NCBI RefSeq assembly: GCF_031198435.1
Contig: NZ_CP133548.1
Coordinates: 930,001 to 994,000, forward strand
Length of the DNA: 64,000 nucleotides
Source: Pleionea litopenaei
GTDB lineage: Bacteria > Pseudomonadota > Gammaproteobacteria > Enterobacterales > Kangiellaceae
Direction: 5' to 3'
Both the position numbers and the translations under genes were made by a program. The notes beneath the pieces are model-generated. The model had not been told where the DNA came from. It saw only the letters and a program-made list of their open reading frames with translations, and ran no database searches. Of the stretch, positions 22,346 through 31,354 are shown piece after piece; within the stretch, counting starts at the first letter, position 1, and every line of letters begins with the position of its first letter.

Positions 22346-24295
22346 TTACTTTAAGTGTTTTGCTAAGAACTTTTCCATTTTAGTGTAAAGCTCTATACGA
22401 TTTTCTTCTTTTCTGAAACCGTGTCCTTCGTTTTCTTTCATAATCCACTCATCGTCACTTAACTTAATACCTCGATCTTCGAGCGCATCTCTAAGCTCCG
22501 TAGCATGCTCTTTAACAACACGAGGATCGTTCGCACCTTGAACAATCATTAACGGCGCTTTGATTTTGTCTACATGTGCTAATGGTGACATACGCTTCAT
22601 TAACTCATCGTCATCGGGATCTCCGATTCGAACTTTCATAACTTCTTTCATAGGTTCCCAATGTTTCGGCATAGACTCAAAAAGTAATGCAACATCGGTT
22701 ACACCCACATAATTGATTCCACAAGCGTACAAGTCAGGTGTAAATGTCAAGCCTGCCATCGTTGCGTAACCGCCGTAGCTGGCACCGTAAATGCACACTC
22801 GCTTCGGATCAACTATTTTTTCTTTGATCAAATATTTAACCGCATCGGTGAGATCGTTTTGCATTTCTGCACCCCACTTTCCACCATAACCGGCTTGCTC
22901 AAATTTACGACCGAATCCACCAGAACCTCGATAGTTTACCTGAATGGTTGCGTATCCGCGACTCGCAAAGAACTGATGCTCGGGATTAAAACCCCAGCTA
23001 TCTCTTACTCCGAACGGGCCACCGTGTGGGTTAACAATCAACGGCAGATTTTTACCATCAGACTCTTTTGGAATCGTAATATAACCATGAATTAATAGGC
23101 CATCACGGCTGGTAAATTTAAAGGGTTTCATTTCAGACAGTAATTCTGGTTTCAACCAAGGCATACGGGCTAAAAGAAATGAAACTTTATTAGTATCTCT
23201 TTCAAATAAATAGTACTTACCGGGATCATTGTCATCAGAAACAGAAATGATACTAACCGACTCATCTTGAGTAGAACTTGTTAAATTAACTCGCTTACCC
23301 GGAAATGCGGCTTGCAATGAAGCCATCATATTTTTAGTCGCTTCATCAAAATAAACGGTTTCTGGATACTCATAAATGTAACTAACACCTAAAACCTTTT
23401 GTTGATGTCGAGACATCATTAAATTGGAAACATCAACGACATCATGTTCAAAAACTAAGTCACCAAGTTTATTGGCTTTAGGATCAAACTTGTAAATTGC
23501 TCCTCGGTCACGACCAATATTTGATGAAACAAATAACGTTTTATTGTCCCAATCAAAAGCTAATGGCGTCATTCCTTCATCGTGAATGTTAAACTCTCTA
23601 AGGACTTTAAACTCCTCCTCTCCTTTTTCTTTATAATGGAATTTTCCACTTAGACCGTCTATCGACACCGCGCCACGAACATCACCATCATGATCGACTA
23701 ACCAGCTTTGAACATTGCCTGGGTTGCGAGCAATCATATCCATCTTACGATTTTTATTTCCTCTTTGATCCCAATGACTATCAAGTGCCAATTTATAAAG
23801 ATCAGGAGCAGCAATACGTCGACCATTAAATTGAACCAAAATATGGTCTGGGTCATCAGGCAATGTATGAACAACATTGGCCGATCGAATGCCTGCCGAA
23901 CCCGCGGTTGCAGCAACTAACTGTACAATTTTTGGTTTGCCCTTAGTATTCACTTTATACAAACTGAATGATTCTCTACCATCGCTATCCATGGTAAAGA
24001 CGATATCATCATTATTTGCCCAAAAATAACCAGCAACATCTTGATCAGCCAATCCTGTTATAGCCCTTGGCTTACCGATACTGCCATCTTTAGCGAACTC
24101 CATAATAATAATATTTCTACGTTCTCTGAGCGGTGAAAGGATGGCTAGATACTTTCCGTTCGGCGAAAGCTGCAATGAGGTGTAATCGGGGTTTTTAAAA
24201 AAGTCTTTGACAGGTATGTCTTTCGCACTAGACCATCCAGAGAGACTGGTAGCGAGTAAACATAACGCTATCACGTATTTATAAATGTGACGCAT
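22346..24295 (-). CDS. S9 family (prolyl oligopeptidase-type) serine peptidase
   Basis: Secreted or periplasmic peptidase of 649 residues: signal peptide MRHIYKYVIALCLLATSLSG, a beta-propeller (about 30-390) and an alpha/beta-hydrolase domain with nucleophile GASYGGY (about residue 505), Asp in VQGANDPRV and His in NEGHGF. Such enzymes cut dipeptides or acylated residues from small peptides. The start at 24295 is chosen for its signal peptide and AAGAAGGAAA upstream; a frame extends ten codons further. The IS separates it from its former terminator. Divergent from the M16C gene. Confidence 0.88.
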   Translation of the reverse strand: MRHIYKYVIALCLLATSLSGWSSAKDIPVKDFFKNPDYTSLQLSPNGKYLAILSPLRERRNIIIMEFAKDGSIGKPRAITGLADQDVAGYFWANNDDIVFTMDSDGRESFSLYKVNTKGKPKIVQLVAATAGSAGIRSANVVHTLPDDPDHILVQFNGRRIAAPDLYKLALDSHWDQRGNKNRKMDMIARNPGNVQSWLVDHDGDVRGAVSIDGLSGKFHYKEKGEEEFKVLREFNIHDEGMTPLAFDWDNKTLFVSSNIGRDRGAIYKFDPKANKLGDLVFEHDVVDVSNLMMSRHQQKVLGVSYIYEYPETVYFDEATKNMMASLQAAFPGKRVNLTSSTQDESVSIISVSDDNDPGKYYLFERDTNKVSFLLARMPWLKPELLSEMKPFKFTSRDGLLIHGYITIPKESDGKNLPLIVNPHGGPFGVRDSWGFNPEHQFFASRGYATIQVNYRGSGGFGRKFEQAGYGGKWGAEMQNDLTDAVKYLIKEKIVDPKRVCIYGASYGGYATMAGLTFTPDLYACGINYVGVTDVALLFESMPKHWEPMKEVMKVRIGDPDDDELMKRMSPLAHVDKIKAPLMIVQGANDPRVVKEHATELRDALEDRGIKLSDDEWIMKENEGHGFRKEENRIELYTKMEKFLAKHLK

Positions 24296-24561
24296 GGTGT
24301 TTTCCTTCTTTGGTTTGAAATCCAATTTTCAGTCACTTAGTATCCTTAGGACTTACTCACACATCGCCCGCTAAATGTTAAAGAGCATGTCAAAATGACC
24401 GATATTACACATTTAGCAATACAAATTGAGTTTCTCTTGGTTTCAGACAAATAATTTTCCTCCAAAAAATAATGTTCGTCCCAGTAGCTCAAGGGTAATT
24501 AATCATTGCAGTTGTTCTTTACCAGCCTTAGAATTTAAAAAAAAAGGAATATTTAAAGACA

Positions 24562-27500
24562 ATGTCATTTCAAGCCGAAGCCAAGAAAAGCAATAAGATC
24601 ACTTCATTTGACTTAATAGAAGCAACAAAAATCTCATTTTTAGATTTAGAGATCTGTCAGTATCGACACGAACCGACAGGTGCCGAACACTTTCACTTCA
24701 CTGCTGATACGTCCGAGAATATCTTTATGGCGAGCTTTCATACTCCGCCTTTCGATAACAGCGGTGTCTTCCACATTTTAGAACATGCGATCATGTGCGG
24801 TAGCAAAAACTTTCCCGTGTCTGACTTGCTTTTTCAGATGTCACGACGTTCGGTCAGTCAGTTCATGAACGCTCTAACGGGCAGTGATTGGACCGGTTTC
24901 GCATTTGCAACGCCACTACTCCAAGATTTTAATAATTTACTTTCTGTTTATCTAAATTCCATTTTTTTCCCTAGACTAGATCCATTAGACTTTGCTCAAG
25001 AAGGCCATCGGTTAGAATTGCAGCAAGTAGAAGACCTACATAGTGACATCCATTTTCAAGGCGTAGTGCTTAATGAAATGATAGGGGCAATGTCAACGCC
25101 ATCATCTCAGTTATGGGAGTTGTTTAAGCAACATTTTTTACCAAACACACCCTACCAATTTAATAGTGGCGGCGAACCTAACGATATTGTTAATCTTAGC
25201 TACGAAAAATTTGTCGCGACGCACCAACGCTTTTTTACGCCATCGAACGTAAAATTCATCACCTTCGGAAACATACCAGCAGCCCACCATCAAAATATTT
25301 TTGAAACTCAAGTTCTCCAACACTTTGACCTTTCGAAAAAGACTTGCCAACCTCAAAACATGCACTTTAGTAGCGCTAAACAGCAGTTAATTAAATGTAA
25401 GTTAGATGACAACTACTTTATGTTGGGTTGGCTATTGGGTGAAACATCTAATTTAAACGATCAGTTAGAAGCCGATCTATTGTTTAAGGCTCTTATTGAA
25501 AACCCATTCTCCCCGCTTAATCAATTAATTCAATCAAATGACCTTGATCCGGTTTATGAGTTATGCGGCATTGATCGAGATGGTCGCGAACTGATTTTAA
25601 GTTTAGCGTTTCGTATTAAAGATTCAAAAGCAGCGAATGAACTTTCAGATAAGTTTACAAAATGTATTACAGGTGTCGCTAGTCATGGTCTCCCAAAGTC
25701 GTTTATGGAGATGGCTATTAAAGAGATTGAACTAGAGCGAAGAAAATTTGACGAATACGGCGTTCCTTACGGTGTTCAACTATTTCTACGCTCAATGCCC
25801 GCGATGCTAAAAAATCAAAACCCTAGTGGGTTACTAGATATAGGTGGCGCCATAACAGAGCTCAATAAGAAGATTGGTAGTCCAGATTATTTTAAATCAT
25901 TAATTAATAGACGGTTAGTCAATAACAACCATCACTTATCACTAACCTTGGTTAATGACATCAACCAACCGTCACCATCAGAATTACTGAACGAAACACT
26001 AGACACGCTAAACAGAGTCTTAACGATCAAACAACGCCAAGAAATTGCGACTCAACAAAAGTCTTTAGAGTCACGCCAAACGTCAGCCGAAGATTTAACA
26101 AGGTTACCAATGCTTAGATTTGAGCAAATAAAGAGTGAAGCTAAGTCTAAAGATTTTCGAGAACGCGTTACTCAATGTTCAAACACCATGATTAATATCG
26201 TGGAAATGAGTAGCCAAGGCTTGGTACATCAATCTGCCATTATGGAATTGAGCTTTTTACCCCGCGAGCTTCAAAAACACTTAAAACTTTATTGCTTTTT
26301 GCTCACTGACATTGGCATGGAACAAGCCGTTGAGAACCATATCATCAATCAGCAGTCACTAGGTTCTATAGAGCTCAACGCAAAAGTAATCTGTCGCCAA
26401 GATTCTAGTAATCCCCAAAAGGGGCGTTTATTCTTATGCGTATCTGGAACATCGTTGCAGCAAGACTATCATTCGCTAACTCAATTATTACACTACGTTC
26501 TTAATTTATCGAAAATTGACTCGCGAGAAGATATTCAAAGTCGATTATCTGAATTTTTAGCGAGCATCGAAAGTAACTTAGCCTTTGGTGCTCATATGCT
26601 AGCGCTTTCTTCCGCTTGTGCTCCTTTTAGTTATCGAGAGCATCTCGCCGCTCAATGGCATGGTTTTGAAGCTATTAGTCGGTTAAAAGGGTTAACAAAA
26701 GACCTTGAAAACAATGCGGCTGAATTAAATCAACTATTCTGCGATTTAATGACCATTCAATCATTTATTGAAGAGCAGTCAGTTCAGTTGATCATGCAAA
26801 CGGGCTCTGAGTCGAAACTCGATGTCAGTGAGTTGATGGCAAAAGTCTGGAAGCATAGCAATCTAGATTCAACTATCTCTTCATATGGTGATGAGCATCT
26901 AAATAGAGTTGCGAATAACAATTCTGAAATTAACGGTGAAATTAACGGTGAAATTAACGGTGAAATTAACGGTGAAATTGACGGTCTAATTGTAAGACAT
27001 TCAGATGAATTCTATTCTAACGATGAAATTTCAACGCAACGATGTTGGGTCGCCAATAAACATCTCAATACCTGCGCGATGGCTATTCCAACGGTCAGTG
27101 AATTACACGCCGACGCTGCAGCTCTTACTTTAGCTGCCATTCTTATACATGGGGGCTACTTAAATCAAGCGATTCGAGAACGTGGTGGCGCCTATGGCGT
27201 TGGTGTAACACAAGAGTCTCAGTTCTCATGTTTCAGACTATTTTCACACGACGATCCTAATCTCGAAAGAACCTTGATGCACTTTAACCGCTCATTAAGT
27301 TGGTTATTAGTTCATGAAAATTTTACTGACCAAGATTTGGAGTTTGCAAAGCTCAAAGCCGTTAGTCAATTGACGGCTCAAACGTCGTCCTTCGCTTTTC
27401 ACATTGAGCGTCATCTTGATTTATTACTAAACCAAACGAAGAACATGACTCATGTTTTAATTGATAATATTGCAAGTGTCAGTCGCCAAGATGTTGTCAA

Positions 27501-27609
27501 TGCCGTGAAGCGCTACCTATTCAATTCTACCTCAAACACCGTTTTACTCGCTAATCAACAATCCATACATGAAGCTGAAACATTAGGTTTTAAAATAATA
27601 GAGCTTTAG
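24562..27609 (+). CDS. M16C family zinc metallopeptidase (PreP-like)
   Basis: 1015 residues, the length of presequence-protease/falcilysin-type M16C enzymes, which degrade peptides inside a closed clamshell. Inverted zinc motif HILEH at 71-75, with downstream Glu likely in HFQGVVLNEMIGAM. C-terminal half has the substrate-binding RERGGAYGVGV. No clear signal peptide, so probably cytoplasmic. A five-copy EING repeat (about residues 789-808) sits in the second half, probably in a surface loop. Converges with the MFS gene of the P450 cluster. Confidence 0.9.
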   Translation: MSFQAEAKKSNKITSFDLIEATKISFLDLEICQYRHEPTGAEHFHFTADTSENIFMASFHTPPFDNSGVFHILEHAIMCGSKNFPVSDLLFQMSRRSVSQFMNALTGSDWTGFAFATPLLQDFNNLLSVYLNSIFFPRLDPLDFAQEGHRLELQQVEDLHSDIHFQGVVLNEMIGAMSTPSSQLWELFKQHFLPNTPYQFNSGGEPNDIVNLSYEKFVATHQRFFTPSNVKFITFGNIPAAHHQNIFETQVLQHFDLSKKTCQPQNMHFSSAKQQLIKCKLDDNYFMLGWLLGETSNLNDQLEADLLFKALIENPFSPLNQLIQSNDLDPVYELCGIDRDGRELILSLAFRIKDSKAANELSDKFTKCITGVASHGLPKSFMEMAIKEIELERRKFDEYGVPYGVQLFLRSMPAMLKNQNPSGLLDIGGAITELNKKIGSPDYFKSLINRRLVNNNHHLSLTLVNDINQPSPSELLNETLDTLNRVLTIKQRQEIATQQKSLESRQTSAEDLTRLPMLRFEQIKSEAKSKDFRERVTQCSNTMINIVEMSSQGLVHQSAIMELSFLPRELQKHLKLYCFLLTDIGMEQAVENHIINQQSLGSIELNAKVICRQDSSNPQKGRLFLCVSGTSLQQDYHSLTQLLHYVLNLSKIDSREDIQSRLSEFLASIESNLAFGAHMLALSSACAPFSYREHLAAQWHGFEAISRLKGLTKDLENNAAELNQLFCDLMTIQSFIEEQSVQLIMQTGSESKLDVSELMAKVWKHSNLDSTISSYGDEHLNRVANNNSEINGEINGEINGEINGEIDGLIVRHSDEFYSNDEISTQRCWVANKHLNTCAMAIPTVSELHADAAALTLAAILIHGGYLNQAIRERGGAYGVGVTQESQFSCFRLFSHDDPNLERTLMHFNRSLSWLLVHENFTDQDLEFAKLKAVSQLTAQTSSFAFHIERHLDLLLNQTKNMTHVLIDNIASVSRQDVVNAVKRYLFNSTSNTVLLANQQSIHEAETLGFKIIEL
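26926..26985 (+). repeat. In-frame 12-bp minisatellite, five copies
   Basis: GAAATTAACGGT repeated exactly four times, then a fifth copy with one change (GAAATTGACGGT). The unit is a multiple of three, so copy-number change alters only the length of an EING loop in the M16C peptidase. Confidence 0.95.
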
Positions 27610-27669
27610 AGATTCGGTTATATTGAGAAAGTCGCCAAATCGAACTTAAAGTAGTTTCAATGATTGTCG

Positions 27670-29013
27670 TTAAGAGGTTAATTCACTGGCTACTGAAAGC
27701 TTATTGACGGATCCAATTTTAACGATTGAACTAAACAGGAGTGCGCTTAACGCAACAATCGAAAGTGCAGCTCCAGCAATTAGGAAAAATAGATCGATTG
27801 CTATCGACTGTAAGATAAATCCGCTTAACATTGCACTTAAGGGTAACAACCCAATTAATGCAAAGGTCACTATGCCCATTACTCGACCTAAAAGCTCTCG
27901 TTGAGTACTCATTTGAACCCAAGACATAAATATCACTTGAACATATCCAGCAAACACTCCCATTATAAAGAGTATACATTGTCCCTGCAGAACACTGGTC
28001 GATTGTGATAAACCAATTAATGCAATTCCGACGAACAGATCGGTCAATAGCACGCTTGCGCCAACGGACAGTTTTATTATTTGCCGCAGCTTACTGACTA
28101 ACATTGAACCGAGTACATTTCCAAATGCAAAAAATGCTAATAGATAACCATAACTCTGTGAGCCTTCTTGCCAATGCTGCTGAACCATTAAAGGCATACC
28201 GACCTGCATGAATCCACCAAGAAAGCTTGTAACCACTGCGAGGTAGAGCGTTATCTTAAGAAGTTCCTTATTTTGCTTAAAATAGCCAAAGCCCGCGATC
28301 ACATTACTCAATAGTTTATTCACTCGACTTGAGCTTCTTCTTGGCTCAACTTTTATTACCGCTAAAATAATCGCCGACACAACGAAGGTTAATCCATCGA
28401 TACTAAAGATCCAAATGAGTCCTTGATGACTCACCTCTCCTTCACTTGAATTAAGTTCTATACCCAACAAAACCGCCGCCAATAATGGTCCGATAATATT
28501 GGTTATCGAACGCAACATCATTCCAAAACCATTGGCGGCCGGCAATTGTGATGAGTTAACTAACTCAGGCAGTAAAGCCGAACCAGCTGGAATTGCAAAT
28601 GCGCTTGACGTCCCTAAGACTAATACAATCGAAATCAACGACCAAAAGTTCAATTGATCTACCATTAAAAGGCCTACTAGCAAAAACATCAAAGCTGCAT
28701 TAATGGCCTTGGAAATAAGTAACACGGATTTCGGAGAGAAACGATCGACCACAGCCCCGCTAACTAATAAAAAAACAGTCATTGGAACGGCTAATGCACC
28801 TAATACGGCACCAAGCACCCAAGGCTCGTTAAATAGAAACAAAGCTAGCCAAGGTAAAGTGACCAAAGTCAGCTGATCACCAAGCATAGAAATAAATGAG
28901 CCAACACAAAGTGATCGAAAACGCGAGTTATTGACCAAACGAACGTTTACTTGGTTTTCTTCAATGGCAACACGAGCGAACGAATCACTTGCTCCTTGGG
29001 ACTGCTTTTCCAT
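27670..29013 (-). CDS. MFS transporter, EntS-like exporter of the P450 cluster
   Basis: 447 residues with about twelve membrane helices. The loop 2-3 MFS motif is visible as GAVVDRFSPKSVLL; the N-terminal sequence FRSLCVGSFISMLGDQLTLVTLPWLAL is typical of the MFS_3/EntS-type efflux group. It begins 3 bases after the P450 stop, so the two are co-translated from one mRNA. The likely job is export of the product made by the peptide-P450 pair; that substrate is inferred from context only. Confidence 0.87.
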   Translation of the reverse strand: MEKQSQGASDSFARVAIEENQVNVRLVNNSRFRSLCVGSFISMLGDQLTLVTLPWLALFLFNEPWVLGAVLGALAVPMTVFLLVSGAVVDRFSPKSVLLISKAINAALMFLLVGLLMVDQLNFWSLISIVLVLGTSSAFAIPAGSALLPELVNSSQLPAANGFGMMLRSITNIIGPLLAAVLLGIELNSSEGEVSHQGLIWIFSIDGLTFVVSAIILAVIKVEPRRSSSRVNKLLSNVIAGFGYFKQNKELLKITLYLAVVTSFLGGFMQVGMPLMVQQHWQEGSQSYGYLLAFFAFGNVLGSMLVSKLRQIIKLSVGASVLLTDLFVGIALIGLSQSTSVLQGQCILFIMGVFAGYVQVIFMSWVQMSTQRELLGRVMGIVTFALIGLLPLSAMLSGFILQSIAIDLFFLIAGAALSIVALSALLFSSIVKIGSVNKLSVASELTS

Positions 29014-29016
29014 TCG

Positions 29017-30363
29017 TTACACCGCTTGCTTTTGCAAGTTCTCTCTAAGTACCCATCGACACTTCACATTATCGGGACGTAATAAAGTACTGTGCATAGG
29101 CAATGCTGTCTCTAAGGGAGGAAGAATGAGTTCGTATCTGCTTAGTAAGGCCCGCAAACCCAACATTAGTTGAATTGGCCCCAATAACGCACCGGGGCAT
29201 ATTCTAGGACCCGATCCAAACGGAATATAGGCATTTTCTTTGTGAGGGGCCTTACCCGTCAACCAACGTTCTGGGTCGAACTCTTCTGGGCGATCCCAGT
29301 AGCGTTCATCTCGGTGAAGTACAAAAGGACTGAATAAAATTCGACAGTCTTCTGGTATTAAATAACCACCCAACATAGTGTCTCTTTGAGCGGTTCTTCC
29401 CATTAACCAATTGGACGGATGCATGCGCATGGTTTCTTTTAAGAATGCGTGAGTATTTGGGAACTTACTTGGAATTAAAATATCCTTGGCATCGCGATCC
29501 ATTTCTTCGCGAATTTTTTCAATATACTCAGGATGCTCTGCAAGTCGTAACAAGCACCAACTAAAAATTGAACCCGAAGGTCCGTGGGCAGTAACCATCA
29601 TTAAGCGAACGGCCGCTACCAATTGTTCTTCAGGTGCGTCATGCATTCCTTCAATCAGTTGATCGAGTGCATCTCTTGGCGCTTCATTGCGAGGATATTC
29701 AGCCAACCTCCGCTTCACCACTTGATGCAGCAACTCGACCAATTCTTTATTTAAACGTTCAGCGCGTTTTGCTATGGGTCTCGGCATCCAAGGTAGTCGA
29801 GTTTCTTCGCTATCCGTAACATTAAGCGATGCCCAAAAGACTTCTTCAACGGCATCAAATATTCGCTTAAATTCAGGATCAGCACCCACGACAAAATCAG
29901 CTACCGCACATCCCAATAAGTTTTGGCTTGCATCAAACAAATCTTGTTCTTGATCAGAACGCTTATCGACTTCACGCTCTAAGCTTACTCCTGCTCTTCC
30001 AATATGCTGTGTTAATACATGACGATTTAATGCTTTACCCAGATATTTTCGAGACTGCATCCATTCGGCTATACCGTCAATCAGCTTTTTTCGACCGTGT
30101 TTACCTGCAGTCATCGCATTGTCTAGAATATAATCTTCATTCGTTTCACTGCAGACCTTTTCTATTAAACCAGCGTCATGAATCACCACTGTCTCACTAT
30201 CAAGGCGAACCATGTCACCAAACTCAGGCTTAGTCTCAAGCATCCAGCCAACGGGATCTTCATCGAAACGCATAGCGTCGCCAATCAGAAATTTTCCTTT
30301 AGGTCCTGGAATATCAAAAATACTTGGCAATTTATTTTTATCTTTTTTAAAAAATGAAAACAT
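29017..30363 (-). CDS. Cytochrome P450, candidate peptide cross-linking enzyme
   Basis: 448-residue soluble P450 without a membrane anchor. Heme motif FGSGPRICPG with ligand Cys389, K-helix E310-TMR313 and proline-rich start IPGPKG are clear. In the I helix the usual acid-Thr pair (AGxET) reads A259-HGPSGS, with Pro in place of the acid and Ser in place of Thr, so proton delivery may be unusual. No ferredoxin or reductase gene is adjacent. Upstream lies a 25-codon Trp/Tyr-rich peptide gene and downstream an exporter, the layout of P450-modified RiPPs such as cittilins, biarylitides and atropopeptides. A catabolic or fatty-acid P450 remains possible. Confidence 0.9.
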   Translation of the reverse strand: MFSFFKKDKNKLPSIFDIPGPKGKFLIGDAMRFDEDPVGWMLETKPEFGDMVRLDSETVVIHDAGLIEKVCSETNEDYILDNAMTAGKHGRKKLIDGIAEWMQSRKYLGKALNRHVLTQHIGRAGVSLEREVDKRSDQEQDLFDASQNLLGCAVADFVVGADPEFKRIFDAVEEVFWASLNVTDSEETRLPWMPRPIAKRAERLNKELVELLHQVVKRRLAEYPRNEAPRDALDQLIEGMHDAPEEQLVAAVRLMMVTAHGPSGSIFSWCLLRLAEHPEYIEKIREEMDRDAKDILIPSKFPNTHAFLKETMRMHPSNWLMGRTAQRDTMLGGYLIPEDCRILFSPFVLHRDERYWDRPEEFDPERWLTGKAPHKENAYIPFGSGPRICPGALLGPIQLMLGLRALLSRYELILPPLETALPMHSTLLRPDNVKCRWVLRENLQKQAV

Positions 30364-30493
30364 GACTTCTGCACTCTAGAAAAGCAGCTTACTGGAAGGA
30401 ATTTTATTAAGAGAAAGATGCCACAACTCCATAACAGAAAGAATCAAACGTTCAACTCTTCCGTGTAAATGCGACAACTTTCTCGTGACTACT

Positions 30494-30514
30494 CTACTAA
30501 ATAAAAATTAGTAG
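30494..30514 (-). other. Hairpin over the precursor stop codon
   Basis: CTACTAA, 7-base loop, TTAGTAG: perfect 7-bp stem that includes the stop codon of the small peptide gene, with a weaker outer stem ACTAC/GTAGT. No T run follows, so it may stabilise or attenuate the mRNA between peptide and P450 rather than end it. Confidence 0.45.
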
Positions 30515-30585
30515 ATTGGGTAGTAGTACCACCAACCGCGAGTAGTTTTTGACATTTTTTTCATAACAGCTTTTGTGTATTTCAT
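30508..30585 (-). CDS. Putative RiPP precursor peptide, 25 residues, C terminus GWWYYYPIY
   Basis: Starts MKYTK, has a basic, Lys-rich leader of about 16 residues with four Lys after the start region and an Arg, and ends in GWWYYYPIY, seven aromatic or bulky residues in the last eight. A very strong ribosome-binding site (AAAGGAG, 9 bases before ATG) and a promoter-like pair upstream argue that it is translated. The P450 starts 144 bases downstream on the same strand. Short precursors with a Tyr/Trp-rich tail beside a P450 are the hallmark of biaryl-forming RiPPs (cittilin core YIYY, tryptorubin core AWYIWY). I do not recognise this exact peptide. It could instead be a regulatory leader peptide. 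Confidence 0.65.
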   Translation of the reverse strand: MKYTKAVMKKMSKTTRGWWYYYPIY

Positions 30586-30622
30586 TTTATTTTCTCCTTT
30601 GTTTTACATAGGTCCGACAAAA

Positions 30623-30651
30623 AGAATACTCTCGCAAAAAATCGCTGTCTA
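30623..30651 (-). promoter_or_regulatory. Putative promoter of the peptide-P450-MFS unit
   Basis: TAGACA (5/6), 17-bp spacer, TATTCT (4/6) on the minus strand; the predicted start near 30615 leaves a leader of about 30 nt carrying AAAGGAG before the peptide ATG. Confidence 0.5.
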
Positions 30652-31041
30652 GAATAAAAAACAAGCATTTTAAAAAATATTTACATAAGAGATTTTCAAT
30701 GGACTTTAATGAAAAATGACTCAATACTAAATTTAAAATCTAAAAATAGCATTCTCTTTAAAAACCATCGCCATAAAACGTCGATACCAATTGACACCTA
30801 TTTGATATTAAAGTGGATTCAAAAAAAATTTAGGAAACAAAGCCGGAATGTATGTCGTATTGAAAAAATACAACTGAGAATCAAAAGTACATCGAACAGG
30901 TCAAACCTCTATAAATCATGAAAATACCCCTACAAATACACATGAAAAATATATGCCATTTCAACTTTACAAGGTTCAGTTTAAGTTCACATACATTTGA
31001 TTAAATACGACCTATCCACCATCAACGAACTACATGGAAAA
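30652..31041. other. AT-rich spacer, no gene recognised
   Basis: About 390 bases of very AT-rich DNA between the peptide cluster and the next lipoprotein gene. A 70-codon plus-strand frame at 30709-30921 is low-complexity, has no ribosome-binding site and resembles nothing known; I do not call it. The composition suits a junction of acquired DNA. Confidence 0.5.
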
Positions 31042-31350
31042 ATGCGATATATTAGTTTAATAGCTATCTTAATGATCAGTGCATGCGCAACGGTCAGCGA
31101 GCAGAGTTTAGCCGTAAAAATGATAGAATCTGAAATTGAGCTTCCGACCAATTGCAGGCAAAACATCAGTATTAAATCAGGTTCTGCATTTGAAGAGTAT
31201 GCACTCGCGAAAGAGCACGCCACTAATGATGCCCGAATTAAAGCGGCCAAAGCTGGTAGTACGCATATCCTCATTACCAGCATAAAAAGTCATGTTGCTC
31301 TCTTTCTAACTGTAGTGGAGGCCAAAGGCTATGTCTGCCGTGATGAATAG
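31042..31350 (+). CDS. Small putative lipoprotein (possibly DUF4156-like)
   Basis: 102 residues starting MRYISLIAILMISAC, a short signal with lipobox ISAC. The mature part ends with NDARIKAAKAGSTHILITS and a C-terminal Cys (YVCRDE), reminiscent of the DUF4156/RcsF-like small lipoproteins, in which internal Cys pairs stabilise the fold. The start at 31042 is set by the signal peptide; the frame is open for 15 codons upstream. Function unknown. Confidence 0.6.
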   Translation: MRYISLIAILMISACATVSEQSLAVKMIESEIELPTNCRQNISIKSGSAFEEYALAKEHATNDARIKAAKAGSTHILITSIKSHVALFLTVVEAKGYVCRDE

Positions 31351-31354
31351 CTTT

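Noticed and set aside
30400-30453. Second short peptide (MELWHLSLNK...) between precursor and P450
   Set aside because: No ribosome-binding site and no aromatic core like the first peptide.
30709-30921. 70-codon plus-strand frame in the AT-rich spacer
   Set aside because: Low complexity, Lys/Asn/Ser-rich, no ribosome-binding site, no family; expected by chance in such DNA.
30987-31283. 98-codon minus-strand frame with Cys and hydrophobic residues
   Set aside because: Antisense to the lipoprotein gene, whose signal peptide and lipobox make the plus strand the coding one.
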